A DNA stretch of 64,000 nt from PALSA-243 sp963743705 (GTDB lineage Bacteria > Acidobacteriota > Terriglobia > Bryobacterales > Bryobacteraceae). Position 1 is the stretch's first letter, and each line of letters opens with the position of its first letter. Positions 1-9,166 of this stretch are shown here, in pieces. The stretch is from NCBI GenBank assembly GCA_963743705.1, contig CAVUQS010000012.1, positions 865,454 through 929,453 on the forward strand. The letters are read 5' to 3'. Below the pieces are notes generated by a model. It did not search any database. It saw only the letters and a list, made by a program, of their open reading frames with translations, and had not been told where the DNA came from. The translations under genes were made by a program, and so were the position numbers.

Positions 1-2810
1 GGGCAGCCTTGGTGGTGAAGAACGGATCGTAGATGCGATGCAGATGCTCGGGCGCGATGCCGGAACCGGTGTCGGCTATTTCGACGCGCGCGTGCGAACC
101 CTCGCGCCAAGTGCGGATTTCTAGGCGGCCGCCGGACTGCATCGCGTCACGCGCGTTGAGGAACAGGTTCAGGAAGACCTGCTGCAGCTTGCCTGTGTTG
201 CCGTGAATGACGGGCGATTCGGCGTCAAAATCGGTGCGGATAACGACCCCGGCTTTCTGCAACTGGTGATCGACGAGCGAGAGCGTTTCCTGAATGGCGC
301 GATTGAGATTGACCGGGCCGAACGAGGTGCTGGAAGTGCGCGAGAAATTGAGCAGCGAGTTGACGATTTCGCTGGCGCGGAAGGTTTGCTTGGCGATCTT
401 ATCGAGGATTTGCGATTTGGCGGCGTCTTCGGCGACCTGCTTAGCCAGCATCTGCGCGTAGGTGGAGATGACGGCGAGCGGCGTGTTGACTTCGTGCGCT
501 ACGCCGGCGGCAAGCAGGCCAATGCTGCTGAGCTTATCGGCTTGAACGAGGCGCTGTTCGAGTTCGGCGCGATCGGTGACATCGTCGAAGATGATGAGGC
601 GGCCGATTTGTTCCTGGTCTTTCGAGACCAGCGGAGCGACGGCGAGGTTGACGGTGGCCTCGCGGGAGAGGACGGGAGGGTGGTGACCGTTTCCGTTCGC
701 GGATTCCGGGCGGGCTGAAGCCCGCTGCACGCTAAAGCCTGCCCCGCTGGCCGCTTGGGCGGCGTGGCCCATTTTCCAGAGGAATTTGTAGATATGGTGA
801 ATGCCGGTTTCGCCGCGGACGTGCTCGAATTGCGCGGACAAATCGGACGGGAAGAGATCTTCCAGGCGCTTGCCGACGGCGTATTCTCGCGGGATGCCGC
901 TGAGCTGTTCGAGCTGGCTGTTCCAGCTCTCGACGCGGTCATCGAGATCGGCGGCGAGAATGCCGACGTTGATGGATTCGACGATGTTCTCGCTGAATTC
1001 CTTGAGGCGCTCGTATTCTTCGACCTTGCGTTGCAGGGAGCGGTAGAGCGTGGCGTTTTCAATGGCGATGCCGACGTATCCGGCGAGGGTCAGAAGCAGC
1101 TCGACATCGACGCTCGAGAGGTAATCGCCATCCAAGGTGCGGCTGATGCCTAAATAGGCGATGCGGCGTCCGCGCAGGGTGCACGGGAGGTAATAGGTGA
1201 GATCGAGATCGGCGATGGCGGCGCGCACGGAACCGGGCCAGGAGCGGGAAACGGCATCGAGCTGGTGGCGGGTGCGCTCGAAGAATAAATAGGGCGTGTT
1301 GGAATTGGCGGCGAGGAAGCTGAGATCGAGCTGCGTGGGGCTGGTGGCCGCGAGGCGCGGGTTCGGCGCCCATGGCATGCCTCAGATGAAAGACGGGACC
1401 GCCATCGCGTTCCTCGGAAAGAAAGAACGCGAGGTGTTTGATCTGCAGCGTCTTCAACAGCCGGTCGCCGACCGAGGCGAGCATGGCGTCGAGATCGGTT
1501 TCGGAGCTGAGCTCTCGCGCGAATTCGACCAGGGTGAGGCGGTAATCGTAACGGTCTTCGTAGAAATGGCGGTCGAGGCGTTCCTGAATCCAGTTGCGAA
1601 TGGGCTGGAAGAGGAACGCGGCGATGAGCATGACGATGATGAGGCCGGTGTTGCCGATATCCTTGAAATTCTTCTGCACTAAGCTGGCCAGCGAGAAGAC
1701 AATGCCGTAGAAGGCGGCCAGGACGCAGAGCGTCGCCAGCGTGTATGCATATCCGCGGCGGAAAAGGATATCGACATCCATGAGCCGATAGCGGACGATG
1801 GCATAGGCCAGGCTGAGCGGCAACAAAACTAGCGAAAAGACCGAGAGCTTGAGGTAATCGTTCGGCGTAGCGCCGAGCGCGTAGGGCGCGACGTAAACCA
1901 GCGCGAACGGGAGCAGGCCGCACATGACCCCGTTGCGCAGCCACTTGAGCTGTTGCCGGACGATCGGATCGTCGGCCATGCGGCCTCCGAGTGTGAGCGC
2001 TACGCCGCCCGCGAGATAGGGCACAGCGATCAGCACCACCCAGATACGGTCAAGGATCAGCTTGGTTTCGAGCAGCGGAATTGCGGTACGGATGGCGCCG
2101 TTGGAGAAGGCCAGATAAGCGACAAACAGCAGCGCGCCCGGGACATAGAGCATGGCGACGCGCCGGTTGTTGGGGAACGAACGGAGGCGCTCGGGAAACG
2201 TGACCGTGAAGTGGAGGAACAAAGCGGCGGCGAGCAGCCCGCTGGCAATGTTGGCGTAATAGATGGTCTTATCGAAAGCGTTCAGGACGCCGGTATAGTG
2301 CGAACACAAAAAGATAAACGAAGACAAACAGAAGATATAGAAATGCTGGGCCTTGTGGGCGCTGCCGCGGCGGAAGTAGACGAAGAGGCCGATCAGCAGG
2401 TATGAGCATCCGACGGCGTATTCGAAGAGCAGGACGCGGTCGGGAGGCGGGAGTTCCCCCACCATCACGTGGGCGGGAAAATCAATGCCGCCGCGGCTCA
2501 ACCGGTAGTCGCCGTAATGCCAAGAGCCGATGCCGTAGAGGCTGCGAGCCACATCGGTGGCTTGGGCAACAGGGAGACCCTGGATGCTTTCGAGGCGGTC
2601 GCCGACGTGGATGCCGGCATTCGCACCGGGTCCGCGGGGCGTGACGGCCAAAGCTACGACGACGCCGTTGCGGTCGCCCCAGGTGACGTCATCATCGGGG
2701 AGGTGCAAACGGTAATGAGCTTCGAGATTGACGAACGCGGCGACGCCCGCGGCCAATGTGATGACCGTCAGGATGGCTGTGGACAACTGGAACTTGAGTT
2801 CCTGAAACAT
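1..2810 (-). CDS. Membrane sensor histidine kinase (PDZ-multiTM-GAF-PAS-HisKA-HATPase), 3' end outside the window, one frameshift
   Basis: The N-terminal part has one membrane segment, a PDZ-like domain (about residues 45-110, VVVALAVTPRGPGANAGIH) and then six or seven hydrophobic segments up to about residue 400. A GAF-like and a PAS-like region follow. The kinase core is clear near the left edge: H-box GVAHEVNTPLA, N-box NLFLNARDAM and G1 box DTGSGIAPEHL, so it should autophosphorylate on the H-box histidine and signal to an unseen regulator. The reading frame changes by one extra base near 1372. Upstream the frame reads FHLRHAMGAEP, and after the shift it reads NPRLAATSPTQLDLSF and stays open to the window edge. 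Without the shift the product would be only 583 residues with a nonsense tail. A translated repeat sits in the PAS region. I infer a sequencing indel, but a true mutation is possible. Confidence 0.85.
708..746. repeat. Two-hairpin dispersed repeat inside the histidine kinase gene
   Basis: The element consists of GGGCTGAAGCCC, then GCTGCAC, then GGCTAAAGCC-like bases and GCCCC, giving two short hairpins. It lies in frame in the kinase PAS region and encodes, on the minus strand, the peptide GAGFSVQRASARP. The same architecture and orientation recur at 36453-36493, and a related intergenic form is at 4411-4452. Confidence 0.75.
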
Positions 2811-3194
2811 CTATGCCGCCGTGTAAGACAATACTCCGACCGTCAACGAAGCACGTTTGGCGCCGCTTAAGCTCGACTTTTCTTTCTTCAGAATAGCTGG
2901 ATTTTCTGTCACTTACAAGCGCAGCCCGTTACGCGGATACGGTTTTTGGGAGAATGCCACTACGGTTGGTGGTAGAGTTGCGGTTGTTGTAAGAAAAAGC
3001 GGGCCCAAAACAGACCTTAGCCTTTGGTGGGCAGCACGGCAGGGTGGAGGTGATTTTGGCGTCATTGACGGGCGGGACGCCGGACGTGAATTCTGCTAGA
3101 GTACATGCCACCTGAACGCGATGACGTCGCTCCATTTTCATTATTTAGCGTCTTATTCGAATCCGGGGCATCCTGTGAGCGAGGGGATCGATTT
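2811..3194. promoter_or_regulatory. Divergent intergenic region between the histidine kinase and the propeller gene
   Basis: This stretch of about 380 bases separates two divergently read genes and must hold both promoters. It is less GC-rich than its surroundings. A TTGACG hexamer at 3065-3070 could be a -35 element, but I see no -10 box at a good distance. I see no conserved small gene in it. Confidence 0.35.
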
Positions 3195-4400
3195 GTGAAA
3201 AGCACTCCAATTCCGGAAAAAGGTTCCGAAGGCGGGACCGGCGCGGGGGCGGCGCTTGCGGTGGCCCTGGGAGTAATGGCGGCGATGGCGGTCCTCACGG
3301 GGTTGGCGCCCGGGGGTTACGCGCAGACGGCGAAGCCCGCCGTCGCGGGCTCTGGGACGCGTGCGGGCTCGGGCGCGCTGCCCGGCATGCCTCCGCTGCT
3401 GGACCCGCGGGACATTTACGCGGCCGACCGGCCGGGCAATCTCAGCCCGGTAGTGCGATCGTTTCCGGCGCGGGTGTATGTGCCGAATAGCCGGAGTAAC
3501 ACCGTGACGGTGATCGACCCGGCGACTTACCACGTAATCGATCATTTCGCGGTGGGACGCCTGCCGCAGCATGTTACGCCATCTTACGATCTGACCTCGC
3601 TGTGGGTGCTGAACGATGAGGGGAACAGCCTGACGCGCATCGACCCCGCTACCGGCAAGACAACCGGGAACGTGCAAGTGAGCGATCCCTACAATATGTA
3701 TTACACGCCGGACGGTAAGTACGCGATCGTGGTGGCGGAACGGCAGCGGCGTTTGAATTTTCTGACCGCAAGCGATATGAAACTTCACCATTCGCTGCAG
3801 GTTCCTTGCCGGGGCGTGGACCACATCGACTTCTCGGCGGACGGAAAGTATTTGATCGCAACGTGCGAGTTTGCGGGAGCGATTATCAAGGTAGATGTGG
3901 AGCGGCAAGAACTGCTCGGCCGTCTGCAGCTGGAGGAGAAGGGGATGCCGCAGGACGTCAAGCTTTCACCGGACGGCACGGTGTTTTACGTGGCCGATAT
4001 GGTCGCCAACGGCGTTTTTCTGGTGGATGGCGAGCACCTCACCAAGATCGGCTTCCTGCCGACGGGGAAGGGCGCGCACGGTCTCTACGTCAGCCGGGAT
4101 TCGCGCGTGCTCTATGTTTCGAACCGCGGGGAAGGAAGCATATCGGTGATCGATTTCGCCACGCGGAAGGAAGCCGTCAAGTGGCGTCTGCCGGGCGGTG
4201 GGAGTCCCGATATGGGAGGCGTCTCGGCGGACGGCAAAGTACTCTGGCTGTCGGGGCGGTATAACTCCGAGGTCTACGCGATCGATACCACGAGCGGAAA
4301 ACTGCTGGCGCGCATCCCGGTGGGGAGAGAGCCGCACGGGCTGTGCGTGTATCCGCAACCGGGCAGGTATTCGCTGGGGCACACGGGGATTTTTCGCTAG
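3195..4400 (+). CDS. Secreted YVTN-type beta-propeller protein
   Basis: The protein is built from about 40-residue propeller repeats with phrases such as YVPNSRSNTVTVIDPATYHVID, LYVSNRGEGSISVIDFAT and LSPDGTVFYVADMV, which are typical of YVTN/lactonase-like propellers. Its N-terminus is a signal peptide with a long Ala/Gly-rich hydrophobic stretch ending near GGYAQT, so it is exported. I chose the GTG start because a GAGG motif stands about ten bases upstream and the signal peptide begins there. An upstream ATG in the same frame (3105) would put about 30 polar residues before it. Function is unknown: such propellers bind ligands or proteins in the periplasm or outside. A two-hairpin repeat lies just after the stop. 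Confidence 0.82.
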   Translation: MKSTPIPEKGSEGGTGAGAALAVALGVMAAMAVLTGLAPGGYAQTAKPAVAGSGTRAGSGALPGMPPLLDPRDIYAADRPGNLSPVVRSFPARVYVPNSRSNTVTVIDPATYHVIDHFAVGRLPQHVTPSYDLTSLWVLNDEGNSLTRIDPATGKTTGNVQVSDPYNMYYTPDGKYAIVVAERQRRLNFLTASDMKLHHSLQVPCRGVDHIDFSADGKYLIATCEFAGAIIKVDVERQELLGRLQLEEKGMPQDVKLSPDGTVFYVADMVANGVFLVDGEHLTKIGFLPTGKGAHGLYVSRDSRVLYVSNRGEGSISVIDFATRKEAVKWRLPGGGSPDMGGVSADGKVLWLSGRYNSEVYAIDTTSGKLLARIPVGREPHGLCVYPQPGRYSLGHTGIFR

Positions 4401-4410
4401 CGACGAGAAA

Positions 4411-4452
4411 CTCCGGGCAAAAGCCCGGAGGCAGCCCTAAAGGGCTGGCCCC
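4411..4452. repeat. Intergenic two-hairpin repeat
   Basis: A perfect hairpin CTCCGGGC-AAAA-GCCCGGAG is followed two bases later by a perfect hairpin AGCCCT-AA-AGGGCT and then GGCCCC. The layout matches the elements found inside two coding sequences of this window. It lies ten bases after the propeller gene and may end or stabilise that transcript, although no T tract follows. Confidence 0.7.
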
Positions 4453-4537
4453 ACTTATGCGGAATTTACCTCTATCCGTCATGTTTCTGTAACACTGGCT
4501 TGCTAAGCTCCGAAAACGCAATAAATACGGAGCTAAC

Positions 4538-6976
4538 GTGAACAAGCCCAGTCACATTGGAAGAACCACGCTAACCATTGCATTGATGTGCGCCCCGACA
4601 ATGGCGCAGAGCCCAGTCTTTACGCCGGGAAATCTGGTGGTGGTGGTGGAAGGATGCGGCGTCGCGGGCGGCACTTGTGCGGGAACGCCGAATGGCAGCG
4701 GCCCAGGCGGCGGTTACGGAGATAATCAGGCCGCGCCACTCACGCTTTTTCAATATGCGCCCACCGGAACGACGAGCGCTGTTTACGTGAATTCGCTGAC
4801 GTTGCCGCAGGTTCCTTCGGGCGCGAACTTTACGGTTTCGGGCGAGTACGGATCTTCGTCGGAGGGCACGGTGCACCTCTCGGGCGCGGGCCAATACCTG
4901 ACAGTGATGGGTTATGGCGTGAGCGCCGCGGCGTTTAACGCAAATCCTCCGATGTTCGGAGCGGCGCCCTCGAACGCGCTGGGCCAATCGGGCAGTTTGA
5001 CGGGACAAAGCTATGTCGCAACGCCGCGGATTGTGGCCTTGATCGACGCTAACGGGAACGTGAATTCCTCGACGGTGATTTACAACATCTTCAATACCAA
5101 TAATCCACGCAGCATCTACACGGTTGACGGAAAGATAGCCTACGTTTCGGGGCAAGGCAGCGGCAGCGATGCGACGGGCGGCGTTTTCTTCGTTCCGCTG
5201 GGCCTCATGAATACGGCGCCAACGCCGATCACCGGCCTGGATACGACAAACAATACGATCTCGCAGGACACACGGGACGTTCAGATATTCAACAACACTT
5301 TGTATGTCTCGGTCGACACCAAGGGGGGCTCGAATTCGGCGCGCTCGTTTGTGGGGACGCTGGGAGCGCCGGGAAATCCGCCGACCAGCGTCGTGGGCGG
5401 CCCAGTGATGCTCAACGGCTTCGGCAATAGCGGGGGCACGGGCAAGGTAAGCATCACCACGGGCGCGAATGGCAACGGCAATGGCCTGAACGCGGGCGCG
5501 CAGATCAATGTGAGCCCGGTGAATTACTTCTTTGCGAATGCATCCACTCTGTATGTGGCCGACAGCGGAAATCCGAAGAATAATTCGGCAACCAGCCAAG
5601 TGGGCAATGGCGGCCTGGAAAAGTGGGTCAACACGAAAACGGACGGCTCGGGAACCTGGAACCTGCTCTATACGCTTCACCAAGGGTTGCCGCTAGTGCT
5701 GAATACGAGCGCTTCGGGGACGACGGGCTTATATGGCTTGGCCGGACAAGTGTCCAGCGATGGCACGACGGTGAACCTTTTCGCGACTGACTCCACGATC
5801 TTAGATACGGATAAGACTTATCTTTACGGAATCACCGATACGCTGGCTTTTACGACCGCGAGTCAGGCGGCCAGCGAAACGTTTACGCAACTTACGGCGG
5901 CGCCGGACAATTCCAACTTCAAAGGCGTCTCGTTTGCGCCGAAGTTCCCTACCGGCGGCGTTGCGATCACGAGTTCGCCCTCCGGCCTGGCTTTCACTTC
6001 TTCGGGCAGCGGTTGCGTGCCCGGTTCCTATACGACGCCGCAGGCGCCGGTGTGGACCCCAGGAAGCACGTGCGCGCTGAGCGTTACCTCGCCGCAAAGC
6101 GGAGCGGCGGGCGTTCAATATAGCTTCACGCAATGGGAAGACGGCACGGCTAATACCTCGCGGATAATTACCGCGCCAGGGTCGCCGGCCACTTATACGG
6201 CGACTTTCACTACGAGTTACCTACTTACAACGTCGGCAGGGACCGGAGGCTCGGTGAGCGCCGGCGGATTCATCGCGGCCGGCGCAAACGCCACGATCAC
6301 GGCGACACCCGCACCTGGTTTCTTCTTTGTCAACTTCACGGGCACAACGACCTCGACCAGCAATCCGCTGGTTCTGCCAATGAACGCGCCGCAAAGCATC
6401 ACGGCGAACTTCGCGCCACAAATCATCCCGGCGATTAGCTGGCCCGCGCCGGCAGCGGTCACCTTCGGCAGCGCGCTTTCGAGCAGCCAGCTAGACGCGA
6501 CGGCGAATGTCCCCGGCGCTTTTGCTTACAATCCGCCGGCGGGAACGGTGTTACCCGTAGGCAACAATCAGGCGCTTTCGGTTACCTTTACGCCGACCGA
6601 TACGACGACTTATACCACCGCGACCGGCAGCACTGCGATCACGGTGAACCCAGCCTCGGCCCCGGCGTCACCAGCGAGCCTGGTGGTGACAAAAGTGTTG
6701 ACGCGCAACGGCGACACCGTGACAGTGCAACTCACGATTACCAACACGGGCGGCACGGCAGCGGCAAACGTGATCGTGAGCAGCGTCAAAGTGGGCGCGG
6801 ATGTGGCGACGCCGCTACCGCAGAGTATTGGAACGCTGGCTGCGGGAGCGACGGCGCAAGTTACGGTCACCGTGCCCGGATCGGTAGGCGCCTCCGGAGC
6901 CGCAAGTTCTTTGGTGGTCACCGGATCTTACACCGACGGCGCCTTCAATTCCAGCGCACGTATCACGCTGCCGTAA
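4538..6976 (+). CDS. Large secreted protein with InlB-type B repeat, MBG-like and CARDB-like C-terminal domains
   Basis: The gene starts with GTG, five bases after GGAG. The first 25 residues are a signal peptide ending near APTMAQ. Residues about 30-470 form a Ser/Thr/Gly/Asn-rich region with propeller-like segments (NTLYVSVDTKGG, TLYVADSGNPKN). A divergent InlB B-repeat follows at roughly 500-625 (FTQWEDGTANTSRII, LLTTSAGTGGSVSAGG), then an MBG/Ig-like module (about 630-705) and a CARDB-like module at the end (VQLTITNTGGTAAANV). This is a cell-surface or extracellular architecture. No catalytic motif is visible. The next gene follows after 28 bases and encodes a PEP-CTERM-like protein, so the two may be cotranscribed. 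Confidence 0.75.
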   Translation: MNKPSHIGRTTLTIALMCAPTMAQSPVFTPGNLVVVVEGCGVAGGTCAGTPNGSGPGGGYGDNQAAPLTLFQYAPTGTTSAVYVNSLTLPQVPSGANFTVSGEYGSSSEGTVHLSGAGQYLTVMGYGVSAAAFNANPPMFGAAPSNALGQSGSLTGQSYVATPRIVALIDANGNVNSSTVIYNIFNTNNPRSIYTVDGKIAYVSGQGSGSDATGGVFFVPLGLMNTAPTPITGLDTTNNTISQDTRDVQIFNNTLYVSVDTKGGSNSARSFVGTLGAPGNPPTSVVGGPVMLNGFGNSGGTGKVSITTGANGNGNGLNAGAQINVSPVNYFFANASTLYVADSGNPKNNSATSQVGNGGLEKWVNTKTDGSGTWNLLYTLHQGLPLVLNTSASGTTGLYGLAGQVSSDGTTVNLFATDSTILDTDKTYLYGITDTLAFTTASQAASETFTQLTAAPDNSNFKGVSFAPKFPTGGVAITSSPSGLAFTSSGSGCVPGSYTTPQAPVWTPGSTCALSVTSPQSGAAGVQYSFTQWEDGTANTSRIITAPGSPATYTATFTTSYLLTTSAGTGGSVSAGGFIAAGANATITATPAPGFFFVNFTGTTTSTSNPLVLPMNAPQSITANFAPQIIPAISWPAPAAVTFGSALSSSQLDATANVPGAFAYNPPAGTVLPVGNNQALSVTFTPTDTTTYTTATGSTAITVNPASAPASPASLVVTKVLTRNGDTVTVQLTITNTGGTAAANVIVSSVKVGADVATPLPQSIGTLAAGATAQVTVTVPGSVGASGAASSLVVTGSYTDGAFNSSARITLP

Positions 6977-7004
6977 CTAAGGACGATCGAGAAAAGAGGA
7001 CACC

Positions 7005-7508
7005 ATGAGAATTCTATTTTGCAGCTTGATGCTCGCGGCGCTGAGCGCTTTTCCGGCGGCGGCGGATGTGGTCACGATCGTGTTCGACCAGCCGAACCAA
7101 ATGGGCCTTCCGGGCCAGACGCTGGAGTTCTTCGGCACGATCACCAACCACACTGGCGGCACCGTGTTCCTGAACAACGACGATTTGAACCTGGCCGGCC
7201 TCAGCTTTTCGATCAACGATCAGTTCTTCAACACCGTTCCGATCTCGCTCGCGCCAGGCCAGTCGTCGGGCGATATCGAGCTGTTCGACGTAATGGTGGC
7301 CAACCCGCTTCTCGACGCCCCGGCCACCTACCTGGGGATTTATGCCTTGTTCGGCGGCGCGGATGGCGACGCGCAGGACAATCTGGGGTCGGCGAGTTTT
7401 TCGGTGAACACGACGCCGGAACCCGCGGGGTTCTTTCTGCTGCTCGGGGTGCTGGCGATTTTGGCTCCGATTTCTAAGCGCGGGTTGGCTTCGAAGCAGA
7501 GACGCTGA
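7005..7508 (+). CDS. PEP-CTERM-like secreted protein
   Basis: The 167-residue product has a signal peptide (MRILFCSLMLAALSAFPAAA) and a beta-rich middle. Its tail has the three parts of a PEP-CTERM signal: TPEPAG, a hydrophobic stretch (FFLLLGVLAILAPI) and a basic end (SKRGLASKQRR). Proteins of this type are sorted through the inner membrane by an exosortase in organisms that have one; no exosortase is in this window. AGAGGA stands just before the ATG. The last codons overlap a dispersed repeat related to one at 26840, so the basic tail is partly repeat-derived. Confidence 0.72.
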   Translation: MRILFCSLMLAALSAFPAAADVVTIVFDQPNQMGLPGQTLEFFGTITNHTGGTVFLNNDDLNLAGLSFSINDQFFNTVPISLAPGQSSGDIELFDVMVANPLLDAPATYLGIYALFGGADGDAQDNLGSASFSVNTTPEPAGFFLLLGVLAILAPISKRGLASKQRR

Positions 7509-7520
7509 GGCGCAGAGAGT
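7493..7520. repeat. Short dispersed repeat (CAGAGACGCTGAGG type)
   Basis: The bases GCAGAGACGCTGAGGCGCAG match the left arm of the larger inverted repeat at 26840-26928. The element straddles the stop codon of the PEP-CTERM-like gene and supplies its last codons (KQRR and stop). Confidence 0.55.
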
Positions 7521-7617
7521 GTTGACGTTCCAGACTGCAAGTGGGTATCTGAGGCCACGTTTACAACGGACGTGCCGAGAAGCCCGCGAGGCATGGATCA
7601 TTTCAGCGGCCAATTGT

Positions 7618-7631
7618 TCAATCGATTGAAT
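7618..7631. promoter_or_regulatory. Perfect 14-base palindrome upstream of the DUF3300 gene
   Basis: TTCAATCGATTGAA is perfectly self-complementary and lies about 90 bases before the DUF3300 start, in the AT-richer gap 7509-7722. The position suits an operator for a dimeric regulator. I cannot name the regulator, and a chance palindrome is possible. Confidence 0.35.
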
Positions 7632-7722
7632 CAGAGAATCTAATCGCTAAGTTTTACTTCTTTCCGCGCGTTTCCTCATCTTAAGTCGTAGGTGGTATGC
7701 GCCTCGAACTTACGGAGGTAAC

Positions 7723-9156
7723 ATGCGTTGTTCAAGATTGTTGTCCACCGGGCTAATCTATTCCGTTGGATTTTTGAGCATCCAATCGCTCGGCGTTCCC
7801 GCGTTCGCGCAGAACGCTCCGCCGACGCCGGACCAGCTCGATCAACTGCTCGCGCCGGTAGCTCTCTATCCCGACCAGCTACTGGCACAGGTATGCGCCG
7901 CATCAACCGACCCGCAACAAGTGCTGGACGCCAATGGGTGGCTCCAGCAGAATTCCAGTCTGACCGGCCAAGCGCGATCGGACGCCGCTCAGCAGGCTGG
8001 ATTCGACCCCGCCATCATGGCGCTGATCAACTTTCCACAAGTCTTGGGCACGATGGCCCAGAACATCAACGACTATGCGGCCATCGGGCAGGCTTTCCAA
8101 GCCAATCAGCAAATGGTGACCGACTCCATTCAGCGGCTTCGCCAACAGGCTTACGCCTCTGGCGCGCTGCAATCGAACCAATATCAGAACGTCGCGGTTC
8201 AGGGCCAGAATGGCCAGCAGGTGGTGGTCATTCAACCGGCCAGCCCGCAGGTTGTTTACGTGCCGCAGTACGACCCTACGGCTATCTACGCGCCGAGTGG
8301 CGGCGCGGTATTCGCTTCGGCGCTGAGTTTTGGCGCGGGCATCGCGCTCGGCTCGTGGATGACCGCAGGCAGCCAGCCCTGGGGTTGGGGCGGATGGGGA
8401 TGGAACTGGGGCGGCCGTAGCATGGTGTATCACAACAACACTTATGTGACCAATAACCATTACCGGTCGACCCGCTCCAATTACTCATACCGGCCACCAT
8501 CTTATAACCGTCCTATCAACGCGCGGCCGCCGAATAACTGGCAACAGCGGCCGGACTATCGCCCCAATAATCCCGGAAACAAACCGGGCGGCAACTGGGG
8601 CGGGAATCCCACCAATCCGGGAAACAGGCCGGGCGCCGGAAACTCCGGGAATGTGACGCGCCCGAATAATCCTGGGAATCGGCCGGGCGTCACGGTTCCT
8701 CCTAACGGCCAGCGGCCGGGCGGAAGCTTTGGCAATGCGGACCGTTCGAATCCCGCGACCAGACCGGGCATGACGACTCCTCCAAACGGCCAGCGGCCGG
8801 GCGGAAGCTTCGGCAACGCGGACCGTTCGAATCCGGGAACGAGCGTGATGCCGAACAGGCCGGGGCCAACCCCGACTCCGAACCAAGCGCGGCCCATGCC
8901 GCAAACACCTCAGGCTCGCCCCAGCCAGCCCACGCAGCAGCAGGCGCGCCCGAACCCTGGCGCGGGCTTCTCAAGAGCGCCGGGCAATACCGGCAATAGC
9001 GGCAGTGCGAACCGGGCAGCTCCTCCGAGCAATAGCGGCGGCGCGAACCGGGCGGCTCCTCCAAGCAATAGCGGCGGCGCGAATCGCGCGGCCCCTCAGC
9101 GCGGAGGCGGCGGCAACAATAACCAGAACCAGAAACGCGGACCAGGAAAACAATAG
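7723..9156 (+). CDS. DUF3300 family secreted protein with Gly/Pro/Asn-rich repeat tail
   Basis: A signal peptide (about residues 1-29, ending VPAFAQ) precedes a DUF3300 domain (about 35-195), recognised from the phrases LDQLLAPVALYPDQLLAQV, NFPQVLGTMAQN and VVYVPQYDPTAIY. After a Trp/Gly-rich segment (GWGGWGWNWGG) the last 220 residues are low-complexity, with near-identical tandem units PPNGQRPGGSFGNADRSNP and SNSGGANRAAPP. The product is exported and probably associated with the envelope. Its role is unknown. The Shine-Dalgarno sequence GGAGGT is very good, so the start is firm. The tandem DNA repeats make length variation between strains likely. Confidence 0.85.
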   Translation: MRCSRLLSTGLIYSVGFLSIQSLGVPAFAQNAPPTPDQLDQLLAPVALYPDQLLAQVCAASTDPQQVLDANGWLQQNSSLTGQARSDAAQQAGFDPAIMALINFPQVLGTMAQNINDYAAIGQAFQANQQMVTDSIQRLRQQAYASGALQSNQYQNVAVQGQNGQQVVVIQPASPQVVYVPQYDPTAIYAPSGGAVFASALSFGAGIALGSWMTAGSQPWGWGGWGWNWGGRSMVYHNNTYVTNNHYRSTRSNYSYRPPSYNRPINARPPNNWQQRPDYRPNNPGNKPGGNWGGNPTNPGNRPGAGNSGNVTRPNNPGNRPGVTVPPNGQRPGGSFGNADRSNPATRPGMTTPPNGQRPGGSFGNADRSNPGTSVMPNRPGPTPTPNQARPMPQTPQARPSQPTQQQARPNPGAGFSRAPGNTGNSGSANRAAPPSNSGGANRAAPPSNSGGANRAAPQRGGGGNNNQNQKRGPGKQ

Positions 9157-9166
9157 CGCGCGAAAT

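Noticed and set aside
203..1153. Open frames on the plus strand opposite the histidine kinase
   Set aside because: They are antisense to conserved kinase motifs and their products are low-complexity with no family pattern. They arise from high GC content.
4411..4452. Rho-independent terminator
   Set aside because: The hairpins are strong, but no T run follows and the same structure occurs inside coding regions, so a dispersed repeat explains it better.
8701..9120. CRISPR-like or satellite repeat
   Set aside because: The tandem units are in-frame Gly/Pro/Asn coding repeats of the DUF3300 protein, without spacers.
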